A stretch of DNA of 64,000 nucleotides from Chionis minor (GCA_013398295.1 VZSF01007910.1:222201-286200), one strand, 5' to 3'; counted from the stretch's first letter, positions 23,070 to 37,169 are shown. Notes: generated by a model not told the origin, from the letters alone. Translations and numbers: made by a program.

Positions 23070-25862
23070 CTGGGAGAGGCTTTTCTAGGTCTTCAAAACC
23101 TTTCCAGGTTAAAACAGTGCCTACACTGCTGCGGTAACAACAGTGCAGGGATCTAGAAACCCCGCTTTCCACCGACCACCAGTGGAAGCCCAGCTGGAAG
23201 CAGAACCTCTGCAGGCTGCAAAACTCCTGTGAAAACAGCTGAAGTGAGCCTGTGCTAAGCTCCGTATTACCAGCACCCAATGACTACCTTAATTTAAGGA
23301 ATACTAGCACTGCCAGAATGCTCCAGTTACTGACGCTCACCCAATTTTTCCATCTGTAAAACAGGGATAACGTCACCTTGGCTTTGCAAATCTTTGGGAC
23401 GCACTTTGCTGAAAATGATCATCTATCCTAATTCCTAGGATAGACAATTGAGTAGCAAGAGCAAAATTAAAGACAACTGGGAGAAGGTTTGATTTATCTG
23501 AACTGGGCTGAGCACTTGGGTTACCAGAACAAGGTGTCTCCTCCTAAAGGGGCAAGAACACAAGTGGTAGAGAAATACACGACAGGACTTGCCACAAAAA
23601 CGTGTCCACCGCCCATCTAAATTCTGGGAGAGAAGTATAAAACATCTCCTGTATCTTCTGTCTAAAGGAGTGTCCTTTCCCCAGATGAAGACAAGAGGAA
23701 CCAACTCTCATGCTCAGTTCCCCGTAAGGGACCCTGAAGGCATTAAGATGAGGGATGCCGGAGGAGCCTGGCTCACAATTTCATTAATGATTTGCAAAGC
23801 CTCTCTGCCAGCTGTCAGAATGAATACACAGCTATAAACCTCAAGAATTTCTGAAGCAAAAAGATTCATTTTTTATCTTTTGTATATAAGTTAACAAGCA
23901 GAGAAAATCCGATACCTCACATCTGCTTCTGAGGCCTCTTGGATACTTCAGTGATTCCCTGCATTAGATACAGCAGGAATTTCTCCTGCCACTAAACATT
24001 AACAGCACAGTAGACGACATACTGGAGTATAATAAAAGCAATGCAACCCTCATTTATCAGCTGGATGAGAAGCTGTCGAGGCAATCAGCTGGGTAAGATG
24101 ACCCATCAAGAAAGTCTGAGAAAGAGAAGATGAAGAGGTTTGGGGTTTTTGCCCTTCCGTTAGAAATGATGCGCTGCTCAAGCTAGAGTACAGATGATCA
24201 TAAATGAAGAGATTCAGAAGGAAAGCTTTCCCTCTCCTTCCTTCCCCCTCTCCCTGGCGCTATTTCTGTGGAGTGTTTGACAGTTCTTCGTGGTCTTCCA
24301 TTTCTGCCAAGCGAGGTTTGAACTTCTCATTCACATCTGCAGCGGCCCTGCCCTCCTCTACGCACTCCAAGCTGTAATGCACATGTTGTCTGGTGTATTA
24401 TGTCTCTCAATATATATATAATTTTTTTTTAATTAATGAGCTATTTCAAATGGGAGATGAAAAGTAAAGTCTCCTTTTCTTTTTGGAAGAGAGATCCAAT
24501 AACACTGACAGTACCAGATGGCTGTCTCCTTAGAAAGCCAGACAAAGCAAATGCATCCATAAATGTCCAGAATGTCAGATGTAGGCATCAAACAGAAGAG
24601 GTCCAAGTGAATATATACAGCTATTGCCTCTCACAAACCAGGAACATTTGCTAGTCCTGTTAAAGAACAGATTTTTTTTTTTCCCCTTTTTTTTTCCCCT
24701 CCCCAATACCCTGAAATTTCTGAGCAGAGCTGAAAACACCGAGGTGTCTTGGTCTCACCAGGGATGTAATTTTCCACAGCTGATTTGAGCTGTGAAAACA
24801 TTAACCTAACAGCAGCAGCTGTGCTCAAAAAGCAAAGGACTTCTCTGAAATAGCACAGCACCGATCGTCTCGCAGGCGAGTCCCGCGACAAAGCCTACAA
24901 AACCCAGACGGTTGTTAACTTGATGCGTGGAGAAAAGCAAAGATCATGGTCAACCCGTGAATCAAAGTGTCAGTTCTGGGGTATCTACTGGGAGCAGAAA
25001 CCAGCAGGGTCAAAACACACACCGTTTCCTCCCCACCACCCACGTGGATTAGGTTATTTTTAAATGCTTCGGTGAAGGTGCTCCTGACAGCTGTGTTCAG
25101 AGTACGGCACTACCTGAAATAATTACAGACAAAGGCTGGAGCCTGCGTCGTTACTATCTAAACCATCTTTGCCCAGTGGCTTAGTTTGGGGTGAAAATAT
25201 ATATTTTTCTGCTATGTTTTTTCCTGAATAATCCCAAACAGCAAGATCCAATCAATTTAATTTCAAACCACCTTGTTGGAAGAAATCTGGTTCTGCCTGT
25301 GTCTAAAGTCACTTGCTTGAGAAGAGCAGAACAGACCCCAGGAGATGTGAAAGGCTTCACAGCACTCGTCCTTCATGACCAACCAGCTCTGCGGACAACC
25401 CGATTCCACACCAGCCTGGCACCAGCAGCCACCTATTCTCCTCCCTCGCCCTAAAAAAACATTTCTTTTTTTTGTCTTCACTTCTCTTCCATAAATGCTG
25501 ACAAAAACTTAAGTAAATGCATATTTATGTAATTTATATAAAACCTGTTAATTAAGTCAAAGAGCCATTTTTAGCTAATTTCTACGGAAAGCAAGGTTGA
25601 TGTAATTCTGTCTGTCGAGGCCCTCCAGTCTCCTAATCCTACCTGGAACCCTCAGTCCCCAGTGACTTTTGGGCCCTCAAAAAACGCCGCCAAGACGGAG
25701 AGACCTCCAGGATATGAAGTTCCTGGGAGTTTCATAAAAAAGGGGAAAGTCGAGGCAAGGGACCTCTGATGAACATCTCTGAAGGAAAAACTCTTGCCCA
25801 ACGTCCTCCTCCTTACCAAGAGGCAAGGCAGGGTGTTTCTGTTGACCGCTCCTCCAGACATA
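23070..25862. other. single-copy stretch, nothing firm
   Basis: Includes T-rich runs at 24421-24431 and 24671-24693. The segment 25610-25860 is GC-richer and could be a degraded mobile-element fragment, but no family is recognisable. Confidence 0.4.
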
Positions 25863-26432
25863 ATTATGGACTTCTGCCCCTCTACTCCACTCTTGTGAGA
25901 CCCCACCTGGAGCACTGCATCCAGCTCTGGAGTCCCCAACAGAAGAAGGACATGGACCTGCTGGAACGTGTCCAGAGGAGAACCACGAGGATGGTCTGAC
26001 GGCTGGAGCACCTCTCCTATGAGGAGAGGCTGAAAGAGTTGGGGCTGTTCAGCCTGGAGAAGAGAAGGCTCCGGGGAGACCTTATTGCGGCCTTCCAGTA
26101 CCTAAAGGGGGCTACAGGAGAGCACCTGAAGGACTTTTTACCAGGGCATGTGGTGATAGGACGAAGGGGAATGGCTTTAAACTGGAAGAGGGCAGGTTTA
26201 GATTAAACATGAGGAAGAAATGTTTTACTTTGAGGGTGGTGAGGCACTGGAACAGGTTGCCCAGAGAGGTTGTTGAGGCCCCATCCCTGGAGGTGTTAAG
26301 GCCAGGCTGGATGTGGCCTTGGGCAACCTGGTCTAGTGGGAAGTGTCCCTCCCTATGGCAGGGGGGTTGGAACTCGATGATCTGCAAGGTCCCTTCCAAC
26401 CTAAACCATTCTATGAGTCTATGATTCTATGA
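25863..26432 (+). mobile_element. CR1 LINE, 5'-truncated, group C (only plus-strand copy in the left half)
   Basis: Plus-strand reading gives ORF2 tail segments LYSTLVRPHLEHCIQLWSPQ, KKDMDLLERVQRRTTRMV, then [20 protein letters not shown] and [13 protein letters not shown], and a 3' UTR ending ATTCTATGAGTCTATGATTC TATGA at 26432. A frame break (TGA) follows RMV. Its 3' end faces the 3' end of the next CR1 only 140 bp away. Confidence 0.95.
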
Positions 26433-26571
26433 CTTTTGCTCTAAGCCGTTGTTCCCGTGATGGTGCTGAGCAGTAGATTTGTCAGTTACGGCATCACACC
26501 CCATCCAGTTAACTCAAAACCTCCTAGCTGTATCCTGTATATTCCTTAAGAAGACACCTCTCCAGTATCTT

Positions 26572-26848
26572 AGAATAGAATCATAGAATCATAGAATCAC
26601 TTGGGTTGGAAGAGACCTTCAAGATCATCGAGTCCAACCATAACCTACACTACCAAAACCAACCCTAACCCATGTCCCTCAGCACCACGTCCACCCATCT
26701 TTTAAATACCTCCAGGGATGGCGATTCCACCACCTCCCTGGGCAGCCTGTTCCAATGCTTGAGAACCCTTTTGGTAAAGAAGTTTTTCCTAATATCCAAC
26801 CTAACCCTCCCCTGGCACAACTTGAGGTCATTTGCTCTTGTCCTATCT
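26572..26848 (-). mobile_element. CR1 LINE 3' fragment, group A
   Basis: Three terminal-repeat units (AGAATAGAATCATAGAATCA) and then the standard group A 3' UTR, GGCGATTCCACCACCTCCCT, and the last ORF2 codons. Truncated at about 26848 after CTTGTCCTATC. Tail-to-tail with the copy ending at 26432. Confidence 0.95.
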
Positions 26849-28071
26849 TAGGAGAGTACACCCTGTTTCCCCCTATAACCCTCAGTCCCGATGTATTTGA
26901 TTTGAGACCTATACATTAGAAATTCAGGTGAAAATTATTAAACTCTTTACTTTCGCTTTACCGCTTGGTGAATGCACTCAGTGAAATTCTGAGACAGAAA
27001 TCCAGGCACCACAAGTGGAGGAAAACCATTTTCCCCTCATTTCTACAACAACCGAGGGCTCAGCCTAACCTGAACACAAACATCACAGCGTAAGAGGTGT
27101 TTTGTGACATTCCTGATATGCTGAGGAAAAATGGAATTATTTTAAATAAAATAGGTCAGTCAAGTGACTTTGAAAGTCAGGTTCCACACTTTAAAAAACG
27201 ACAAAAACATCCGCATCCAAATTTTTAGGACTCGTTCGCTTTCTACAAGTGATGATTTTCAAAGCCTTGGAAAGAAGCTCTCAACCAGGGACTGGCTGAT
27301 CAAAAAAAAAAAAAAAAAAGGGAAGAAAAAGGTGACAGAAAATATCTCGGTGCCAGAATAACTATTAAAGGAAAGTTGCATTTTGTCCTAATGCACGACG
27401 TTCTTTGAAGACGTTTTCCTTTGCTCTCAATATGCTTCCTGTTGTGTCGCTTTACATTTCCCCCGTGTCCGTCCATCTGTTCTGCCGATCAACCTCAAGA
27501 GACCAACTTTGCTGGCTGCTCTCCCAAAGAGAGCAGCGGTACGAGCCATCCAGCCACGGAGCAAACCGGGGCTAAGCGGAGATAATGGGAGCACACGGCT
27601 CCAGCACCGCTTCTTCTTGGCATCAGGCGACTGGAAATCCCAGGGGACAACATCAAACAGCAGAGAGGCTGCACCGCATCCCTCTACCCAAAAACCACAA
27701 CCCGTATTCTAGACAACGGCCTTTGTCAAACAGACACTTCTCCACCTGACATCGGAGTACGGGGAAAAATACAACTCTACATCCAGCTAAAAGACACATT
27801 GCTATTTGGTATTTTTAATACTTGACACCCAGCAGCTTGTCGTGTTATTGAAATAGGTATTTATACTCTTTTCAAGGAAACATCTTTGCAGGCAGTCATT
27901 AAAAAAGGTCTAGTCTGTATGGCACCATAATTGTGTTTTATTCCCATCTGCTTATTTAACTTGCATTAAAGGAAAAAGAAAGCCTTTCTAGAATTAATGT
28001 TTTCTGCCTGCATTCAGTGCTAGTTATGATTTTACTTGTTCACACTACAATTTGAGTATATAAAGATTATC
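26849..28071. other. single-copy stretch with an A19 tract
   Basis: A19 at 27301-27319. No exon or other repeat recognised. Confidence 0.5.
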
Positions 28072-28488
28072 ACAGAATCACAGAATAGTTTGGCTTGGAA
28101 GGGACCTTTCAAGGCCATCTAGTCCAACCCCCTGCCATAAGCAGGGGCATCTTCAACTGGATCATGTTCAACTGGATCAGAGCCCCGTCCAACCTGGCCT
28201 GGAATGTTTCCAGGGATGGGGCATCTCCCACCTCTCCGGGCAACCTGGGCCAGGGTTTCACCACCCTCAATGTAAAAAATGCCTTCCTTAAATCTAGCCT
28301 AAATCTTCCCTCTTTTAGTTTAAAGCCATCACCCCTTGTCCTACTGCAACAGGCCCCACTAAAAATTTTGTCCCCATTTCTCTTATAAACTCCCTTTAAT
28401 TACCGAAAGGCCACAATGAGGTCTCCTCAGAGCCTCCTCTTCTCCAGGCTGAACAACCCCAACTCTCTCAACCTGTCCTTGTAGGAGG
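28072..28488 (-). mobile_element. CR1 LINE, 5'-truncated, group C variant
   Basis: Starts CACAGAATCACAGAATAGTT, with GGCTTGGAAGGGACCTTTCA and the GTTTCCAGGGATGGGGCATC variant shared with the copy at 1305. A private 15-bp tandem duplication (TTCAACTGGATCA at 28152 and 28167) lies inside it. Ends near CCTGTCCTTGTAGGAG. Confidence 0.93.
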
Positions 28489-31400
28489 AGCTCTATATTC
28501 ATTACAGTTTCTGTATATTCATTATATATTCATCATAGTTTCACTTAAGTCCTGTCCAACTGTGGCCCAAGTTTCCTTAGAAGTTACCCGTCACTCCTGA
28601 ACCCATCTTCAATCAGTGGTCTAAACCCAACAGACCTAGACCTGCTTACCATGCTTTTGTTGACAGCGAGAAGTACTGCTTAATAAAAGGAACAGCACTA
28701 ACAAATTAGTGAGTAAAATGTCTACATCGATATTCAGAAAATGAAGACATTACAAACAGCATCTGGGAGCACTTTTTCTTTACATTACAGATCGCTGTAA
28801 CCACCAAAACGATGCTCTTAAGAACATTCAGAAATGCATCTTGCTAGTGACACAGGTGAGGAAATAACGTAAACCAGAATCCAGTGATGTGTGGCAATTT
28901 GAAAACTATTAAAATGAACCGGCAACTTAATGGAAGGTTAACATTAAGGCTGTCTTAAGGTTAGAAATAACAGAAGCATCTTTTAAAACACAGAAGTGGA
29001 CAGGCATTTAGTCCTGTCAACTTCCCAAAAGGGCTAAGGAAAACAGAGGATGAGAAGATGATGTCTCCTTTGCCCAGATCTCCAGAGGAACGGGCTGGTA
29101 CCCAACACGCTGTCTCTCCGTGTCGTACGACTGATGGTATTTGAAATAGGAACGATATATTTGATATCAAGGTGGACACTGAGAAGTACTTATGCAAAAC
29201 TTGGCAAAGCTTTACCAGTCCTGTTCTTTGGTAAAACTCTGATGTTGCCTACGAATACAGAGGTACTGTCACCGGTTTTGTCACTTTGCCATGCTGAACC
29301 AGTTCAGCTAGGAGAAAACGAGACTATTTCTGTTCCTTCCGAACACCAACACATCCCCCTATTAACTCCAAACCCGTTTTACCTGGGCAAACCTGCCAAA
29401 AGCCATGGGGCGGCGCAGGTATCGCTGACAGCGTAAGCGGAAAGCAACAGGCTTCCAAGGGTTTGGTTAACGGGATTGCTCCTGATTGTTTCCCCAGCAG
29501 CACCGGGGTTAAAAAAGCCTGCCGGTACAAAGTCATGTGCCACCCTAGAAAATTACAGCATAGCTTCAGTATTAATAGCAGAGCCCGCAGCTGAACAAAT
29601 TCTGCCAGCCACTAATTGAAGGTTCAAGCAGGATCAACAGAGCTTCATTCTCGTACTCCCAGCCACAGCACAGGACGCAGAAGCGCGGATGTTATCCAGC
29701 TGGTACCAGCCAAGGAGGGCGCGGAGGAAGGACTAACACCTACGAGGCAAAAGAGAGGTCTCGCCGCCGACTTTATGTTATGCTCAGACACGTTCCTGCA
29801 AACTTTGCTAGTTAGAAAAATAAAAAAAAAAGGAGAACAGGAAAAAAAGCTGAAGTAATTAACATAATAAGCAAGACGATACTGGAAAATAGTTTGGAAA
29901 GTCAAGCACCGCAATTTTCTCTAGCTAAATCTTTCAGATGAAATTCCCGCTGTGTTCTCCATGGGAAGACCAGCCACCGGTCACCGAGTGCAACATAGAT
30001 GACTATTTTCCAATTAAAAAAATTCCACGTCTCTAAGAAGAAAGGGGAGAAAAAAAAAATTAAAGTTAAAACCCTTCCATCCTTTGGGTTTTGGCATAAG
30101 CATGATGAGAAAGCATTAAGTGGGTTAAACGCATTCGATAACTGTAATAATCTGCACTCAGGGTGCAGAGTAATGGAGTCTTGCATCAAGGCCTGGAATT
30201 AACCTGCTTAATTTCACCGGTATTACAACCACCACATCCATCCCCTCGTTCTGCTTCGTAACCGCGTCATTAACTTCCTATATAGACAATCCAACCTACC
30301 AGTCCAACTTGCCACTTTTTCATCAAAATGTATTATAATTTGCTTATCCGCTGCCATTTGCATCAACTTCCTATTAAAACAGAGAGAAAGAGGTTTCAAT
30401 CTTCTTTCCCCACATTTAATTCAATTGTATGGCATTACTTAGTTTTAATGACTCTTCTCGGCGCGTAAGACATGGTTTATGCTTGTTTTAGACTAATTCA
30501 GAAGCTCCAACGCCCAGTAAGGGAAAAAGGACTGAAAAAAAAAGAAAAAAACGAATACCGTGAATAAGGTTGTACTCCATAGACAACAGATTTCCTAAAA
30601 TCTGAGAAATAACTGGCAGGTGCATCATCCAACACATAAAACCAACAGCTCTTTGCTCAGAACAATTCCAACATAACCTACTAGAACAGCGAACAGGAAA
30701 TCCGCTGGGACTAATGGGGATTTCATTTACTCCAGTGGGTAAGGAGGGAAATTCCATCCTACACTCCTTCTGCAACACAACAATATGTGATTTCCTGGAT
30801 GTATTAAATTTAGAGTCAACAGCCAACTTTAAAAATAAAAAACAAAAAAACCCCAACACAATCAATTGTGGTTTTTACCTAAAACTGATTCTGTGTAGCC
30901 TTGCGAGATCAGCTTTATCTTACTAAACCAGTTCATAACGAAAGCCTGGTACTGGTTTCTAGTAATGACCAGGCAGTAAACCAAGTGTCTCCTAAATAAA
31001 TTAGACCAGCTAAACTTTAAGATCTCTTTTAAGGTGATAGAGATTGTGATATTATAGCATACAACCAGGGAATGCAAAAAAAATGTAAGAGAAATTTTCA
31101 ACTAAAACCTCCAGCTTCTCTTTTCTCTGGTCTTCTATTACAGAATTCACAGTGCTCTCAGAATACCTCTAGCTAATCTAAATATTTAACAAAGCAAGGT
31201 GTATAATTAAGGTTTTTCCAGCTTTGCACTCTGCTTCCCTACTTAGAAGACGACAGAGAACCGCAGCTGCACCGGGGTAACCTAAAATTGCTAAAATCAC
31301 ATCAAGATCACACTCAGGCTGTGTATTTAAGATGTCACACAAATTCTAAACGTGGGCTCCTCGATACTTCTTTCGCCTGGTCCTCTGGCAGGATGTAGCT

Positions 31401-31587
31401 GGCACTCTGAAAGTTGATTATTCAATATTCTGGCTACTGAATGGCCAAGTCCTCTGAAGTTACTCATTGCCTTGGTATGATGTCACCCATGGCCATCCCA
31501 AGCAGCCACTTCAAATCCCAAAATGCACCACTTGGGTACTGGTAGCAAGCTAGTGCTGAGGAGGATTGAGTTAAAAGCCTTACATCT
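28489..31587. other. repeat-poor single-copy stretch at the CR1 orientation switch
   Basis: No CR1 and no supported exon over 3.1 kb. Short AT-rich direct repeats (TATATTCATT) at 28495-28545. A-rich runs at 29821-29831 and 30049-30059. Confidence 0.45.
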
Positions 31588-31924
31588 TAGATCCTTCCAG
31601 TATCTGAAAGGGGCCTACAAGAAAGCTGGAGAGGGACGTTTGACAAGGGCATGTGGTGATAGGATGAGGGGTGATGGCTTCAAACTGGAAAAGGGAAGAT
31701 TTTGATTAGATCTCAGGAAGAAATTTTTCACCATGAGCGTAGTGAGGCACTGGAACAGGTTGTCCAGTGAAGCCGTGGCTGCCCCATCCCTGGAGGTTCA
31801 AGGCCAGGTTGGACGGGGCTTGGAGCAGCCTGGTCTAGTAGGAGGTGTCCTTGCCTACGCGAGGGGGGTTGGACTAGATGATCTTCAATGTCCCTTCCAA
31901 CCCAAACCACTGGATGATTCTATG
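31588..31924 (+). mobile_element. CR1 LINE 3' fragment, group C
   Basis: Plus-strand reading: FQYLKGAYKKAGEG, TRACGDRMRGDGFKLEKGRF, then RHWNRL and the 3' UTR (CCATCCCTGGAGGTTCAAGG, GGGGGGTTGGACTAGATGAT) ending TGATTCTATGA. One in-frame stop after GRF. Confidence 0.94.
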
Positions 31925-34900
31925 ATCTGTTGAAGCACACCTCAGCGATATGGCCAAGTGAGCACGGCGCAGCACAGCCCTTCTCATGGCAGCACAACGC
32001 AACTAAAGACGATGCGTACGGAATAACTGAAGACGACGTCTTCCCAACTGGCTGCGTGCAGTTGTCACTTCCATGCACGCCTGAGACTCTACCGCATCCA
32101 CGCAACAGTCTGACAGCAACTTCTTGCTGTGATTTTTTCTTTTTAAATGTGTCAGTTAATCCCGACTCTGTGCGAAATGCAAAATAAATAGCGGTTCTCT
32201 TACCCTTTTCTAGGCTTTTCAGGACCACGTAAAAGCAGTGCTTTCTGTACTCTTCTAACCACGAAATTATAAAGCCGTGTCATTAATGCAGGTAACCATT
32301 ACTATCTCAAAAAGAGTCCAAATAGTCCAAAATAGATACATTTGTGTAGAAGGCAGAACATCATGAGAACAGCACACGTCTTAGAGGTACTTCAAGGAGA
32401 GCACCGTTTAGTGGACATACAGACGAGAAAAGAGACTTACATGATAAATAACAAGTAAATAACCCTGTACTAGAAAAGCTGGTGGAGCCACCAAGCCCAA
32501 GTAGCAGATATTTACAGAGTTTGGTCTAAAAACCAGCAAAATGGAAATGGGATGTAAAACAAAGCAGGCAGGATTGTCTCTAGACGTTACCAAGTCCTTC
32601 ACCTTAATGCCTTGCCACTATGCAGACCAAATTCTATCCAGGACAGCGTATACAACTTTAAAAAGAGCAGCAGTCAATCACCAACTATGCTACAACCAGA
32701 TAATACCTAGATATTCAGACTACTTGAAATCATTTTTCACCATAACATCATGTTTTCCCAAAGGAGTAAAGTAGTGGCAGAGAAAGACACATTTCAGAGC
32801 TCCGGGCAATCCGCCACCTACTGTTTGTAGCATCTTTGGACTGGGAATAGGGCATCTACCCTTCTAGCTCCCAGACAAGAGATGTTGTATTTTTGCCCCT
32901 CCTCAAGCAGACGTATCTCTGTATTTCAGATCTCCATCCCCACTCAACAGGAGGAAATAAAATTATTCTCCATTTTCTTCTCTAGTCTTAGCACCTGAAT
33001 TAGGAGAAGCACTTTTTGTCATACAAAGGTAAAGGTCAAGCTACAGCGGGCGACTTTCCCGTTCAATTCCTAAATTGGATCCTCCAGTTATAAAAATGGT
33101 CTTAAATATAATGCCTTTCGCTAGACAAGTGATTCTCACCTGCAGGACACCAAAGGAAATGAAGGTGCTTAGATGGCACAGCACCATTTACCCACAGGCC
33201 AGTAGCTCAGGTCGCCCCTGTCCCAAATGCCAAAGTGCGTCACTGCAAACACAAAGCCCCTTAGTTCAGACACACCAACGCATGAACCCATCGTTAAAGC
33301 TGGATGAAAAACGTAGGCTCCAAAAAAGGATCAAGTAACTGATGAGTATTAATAAGAAAGAATACAGACTATATTTAACTATAGCACAAACCAAGATAAG
33401 CTCTAAAGCAATTATATAAACTTTTATAAATGGTCTGAGTTCCAAAAACAAGAAGAGAGGGGAAAAAAAGCTATAAATATTTTCAGTCAAAACCACCCCG
33501 GCTTTCATCTTTAATACACTCTTCTATATTCCAAACAGGCTCTAAGAGAATATACCGGTAGTAAGGCACTATATAATTACAGACACAATATAACAGTCGA
33601 GATAAGTGCTCAATCTGGTATGCTTAATGTAATAATGCCAAACTGGTCTATTGAAACTAAAAATTATAGCCTGACATCTGTGTTTGTAAGAGTAATGCAC
33701 CTGGGTATTCAGGCACAGCGCACCTCCTTATCGCACCTCTAAATAAACATTTGACTTCCTTCGGTTATCAAGTAAGCTGACAAAGTCAGGAAAGGCCTTT
33801 TATTGAGAGGGTTTTTTTCCCCCCAGATAGGTGAAATACCCAACACAGCACCGAAACTCATCAATTAGGGATAACAGACATGCGTTAACACCACCGGAAT
33901 TGTCAGGTATTTACATGGAAACGTATCTCGCAATACATCGTCACACGCGCCGGCTATTACCACTAATAGAGTCCTAAGCTCTTCTCTTCCAGGGAACTAA
34001 TTAGAAAGCAAAAGGTTGCAAGAAATACATTGGTATCCAGATTCCGAGGTGAAGGTTGCGTTTCGGAATATCTAACGGATGATTTAAGTCAGAGAGGGGA
34101 ATAATATAAGAAGTCACTGTTGGCGAATTATTTAATTTTTGCTTTCCGTATCACAATGCTCCACTTACAAATTAATTCATAAGATGATGAAAAAATAAAG
34201 ATAGAAACAATGCACGGAACGATACAGCCTGTTATTCCGGCGACAGAAGGTTGCTTCCCATACGATGTGCAATAGCTTGACATTGCAGGCTAATTTAGGT
34301 GGCGGAGGATTTTTCCTCCCTCTTCTCCTCCCTCCTCAATACCAATAAATCTCACAATTAAGAATTTTCTCTTCTGCATATAAAGCCTGATCCTCCAAAA
34401 AGCCTGCTTTAGGTACCTTAATATTAAGAGCACAGACATCAAAACCAAGCTTCAGGCACAACTTCATATTCAATACAGAGACTCCTGATTAGGTTTCTCA
34501 AGACACGCTCTATTATAAGCACATTTTCAGCACACCTAAAACCTTCTGGAAGATGTTTCAGCAGAGCTATTTTCCACAGACCCCATGTCCAGTTTTACTG
34601 TCTTAGCATGACCACGTGCCCAACGAAGGGACACCCAAATGACCCAAGGGCACAGCACATTTCTTGGCTGGGACATTTAGATGACGAGACTGAGCACTGG
34701 CTTTTCTAACTCAACCTCGAATACTCGTTTTTCCAGCTGTAAAATTCTCCATTTACCTAATATTTCAACAGTGTGGATTTTACAAAACTTTTCAATGCTA
34801 TCCAAATACTTCTCTACATTAATACAGATACCGCAAGGTCACCGAGAAACTGCGTCGTCCTCTTGGGGTGAACTACTGAACACATGTAAAAAATAAGGAC

Positions 34901-35914
34901 ATTTCTAGATGTTTGCTTTTTGCAGAGTAATTATCTTTAAAACGTAGTCAACGCCCTTCTGGGTTCACGCACCATAAAAACTATTTAACATGGTGGCCCC
35001 TAAACTATTGTAAACTTTAGATTTCACCAAATATCTGGTGCAAGTAACCTTTATAGGTAAATCCTCACATTTCCACTGTTGCTAAAGAGGCACTGAGGTT
35101 TCTGGCAACTGACCCCGAGCATCATGAGATCATATAACCACACACCAGGTCCATTCTTCTTCCTGATTTAACCTGGGGTCAGGCCAAATTGGCACCGTAC
35201 CTTGCTGAGGGAAAAGCACCGAGTGCGCGATAAACCAATTATTTCTGGAATTACAGCTTTTCCACATAATATCAACATCTCTCCCATTACGAAAGAAATA
35301 CATAGTTAGAGTCGAGGGAAGAGGCCATTTGAAATCACTTACATATTCATTAAGCAGACAAAGAAAGTGCCATTTGTTACATTTGTTCACACATTTCTAG
35401 ATGCCATTGAGGTGCAGTGAATACAGTGCTTATGCAAGGGATCTCATCCAATAACTACTGATGACAATTAAGTCAAACACAACCACATGATCAGTGCAAT
35501 TAAAATTCCCAAAGAGGAGCACAGATGCACTCTAAGCCCCCAATCACTTAGAATATTTTTGATATTATGTAAAAGAATCCAGCTACTGAGCATCAAGTCT
35601 TTGCTATTATACTATTAAGTAATTACAATGAAATATGAAAACACTAATGAGATCTTCAGCGAGTATTTGCTGTACCCAATATTTAGAGGAAAAAGAATCA
35701 GTCTGGGTTTCTCCAGCAAACTTGGAACAAACTCCTTCAAGCAGCTGCGTAAGTTTTATACGGAAAAAACACATAGAAAAATCCGGTTTCAACAACTTCT
35801 CCACATTTGTGGTGCCTGCACGGCTCAAGAGACCGGCAACGGAAGCGTGACAATTTGGGAAATCTATATACAGAGGACAAATTTAAATTCCGACCCCGGT
35901 GGGCATGCGGATGC
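31925..35914. other. 4-kb repeat-poor single-copy stretch
   Basis: No CR1. The segment 33880-34350 (ATCACAATGCTCC, AAATTAATTCATAAG, GCTAATTTAGG) combines AT-rich homeodomain-like motifs with preserved CpG, and is a candidate conserved element. No exon seen. Confidence 0.4.
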
Positions 35915-36144
35915 GAGGAACTAGATTGGATATTAGGAAAAACTTCTTTACCAAAAGGATTATCAGGCATTGGAACAGGCTGCCCAGGGAGGTGGTGGAA
36001 TCACCATCCCTGGAGGTATTTAAAAGCCGGGCAGACGTGGTGCTGAGGGACATGGGTTAGGGGTGGTTTTGGTAGTGTAGGTTATGGTTGGACTCGATGA
36101 TCTTGAAGGTCTCTTCCAACCCAAGTGATTCTATGATTCTATGA
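35915..36144 (+). mobile_element. CR1 LINE 3' fragment, group A
   Basis: Plus strand: [13 protein letters not shown] in one frame with [11 protein letters not shown] (the alternate frame of the RNFF…NRLPREVVE block), then GGTATTTAAAAGCCGGGCAG and a clean 3' end, AAGTGATTCTATGATTCTAT GA. Confidence 0.95.
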
Positions 36145-37169
36145 ACTGCAAATGCCACTTGGAATGTGGAGCTTGGTTACCCTCCCTCTCCTCTTTGCTT
36201 TAGGAAATTAGATATAAACCTGGCCTATTAGGAACTACAAAGAGTGAGAAATCTTTGTTTGGTGCATCATCAAATGATGAATTCTTGGGAAGAAAGCTTC
36301 ATATGCGCACCCCTCTCCCGAAACCAAGCCCGTTAATCCAATTCTGATCACCACTGGAGAAGCAAAACCCAAGGATCCTGTGACAGTGTTAGGCATTTGC
36401 TGAAACTGTGAAACCACAGATGAAAAAGGACCTGTTGTCTTAAGCAAAAAGGGGTCTCATAATTTTAGGAGGAGACCAGGTAGGAACTGGAGAGAGAAAG
36501 CATCCACACAAGAGAAGCTACAACAAGACAACAGGTCCTGGGACTCCTGAAAAGTCCTAACACTCCAAAATACTCCAGGGAACTGAGGCAAAGAAATATC
36601 TCTCATTTTGACTAAAAGCATAAATTTTGGTGACAGTTACCTTGGAGAGAATAGTCTTTGAAACCTTCTGAAGCACCTTTCCACCTGCATCAACTAACCC
36701 AAATCCTTATGGAAGCAGCTTGCAAGCTCAGATCACTCAGGTATCTACAACTCCAGGGGAAGAACAGGCAGAGCTACTAGCAAATTTATAGGGTTCAGGA
36801 ATAACCTTTGAGGCCTGGGACCCCACCAGCCTTCACCTTTGTGTGAGAAAACAGCCTTGCCAAGGACATGTCCCAGAGAAAGAGCAGGTACTGCCGACCA
36901 CAAGTGTCACTCCCCGGAGCCTGCGCACATCACACTATTATTATCCAACCAGAGAGAAGCTGAAGTACAGTTTGAGAGGAAGGTACGGTTTTCTCACTAC
37001 CAAGTTGTCCATTCAATCGTTTTTCCATCCAAGTTGAGACCTTTGAGGTCAGTTAAATTGGACTAGCAACCACAACAAGCTCCTATTAAAGATGTACCCA
37101 ACAAGCACACCAAGTCCTTCTACAATTTCTTCCCACGATGGACATTGTAATAGAATTAAAACACATGCT
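36145..37169. other. single-copy stretch, nothing firm
   Basis: No exon supported. A donor-like CCAAG|GTAACTG on the minus strand near 36640 has no convincing partner acceptor. Confidence 0.45.

Noticed and set aside
25610..25860. GC-richer segment possibly an LTR fragment
   Set aside because: No terminal TG/CA pair, target duplication or family match that can be seen by eye.
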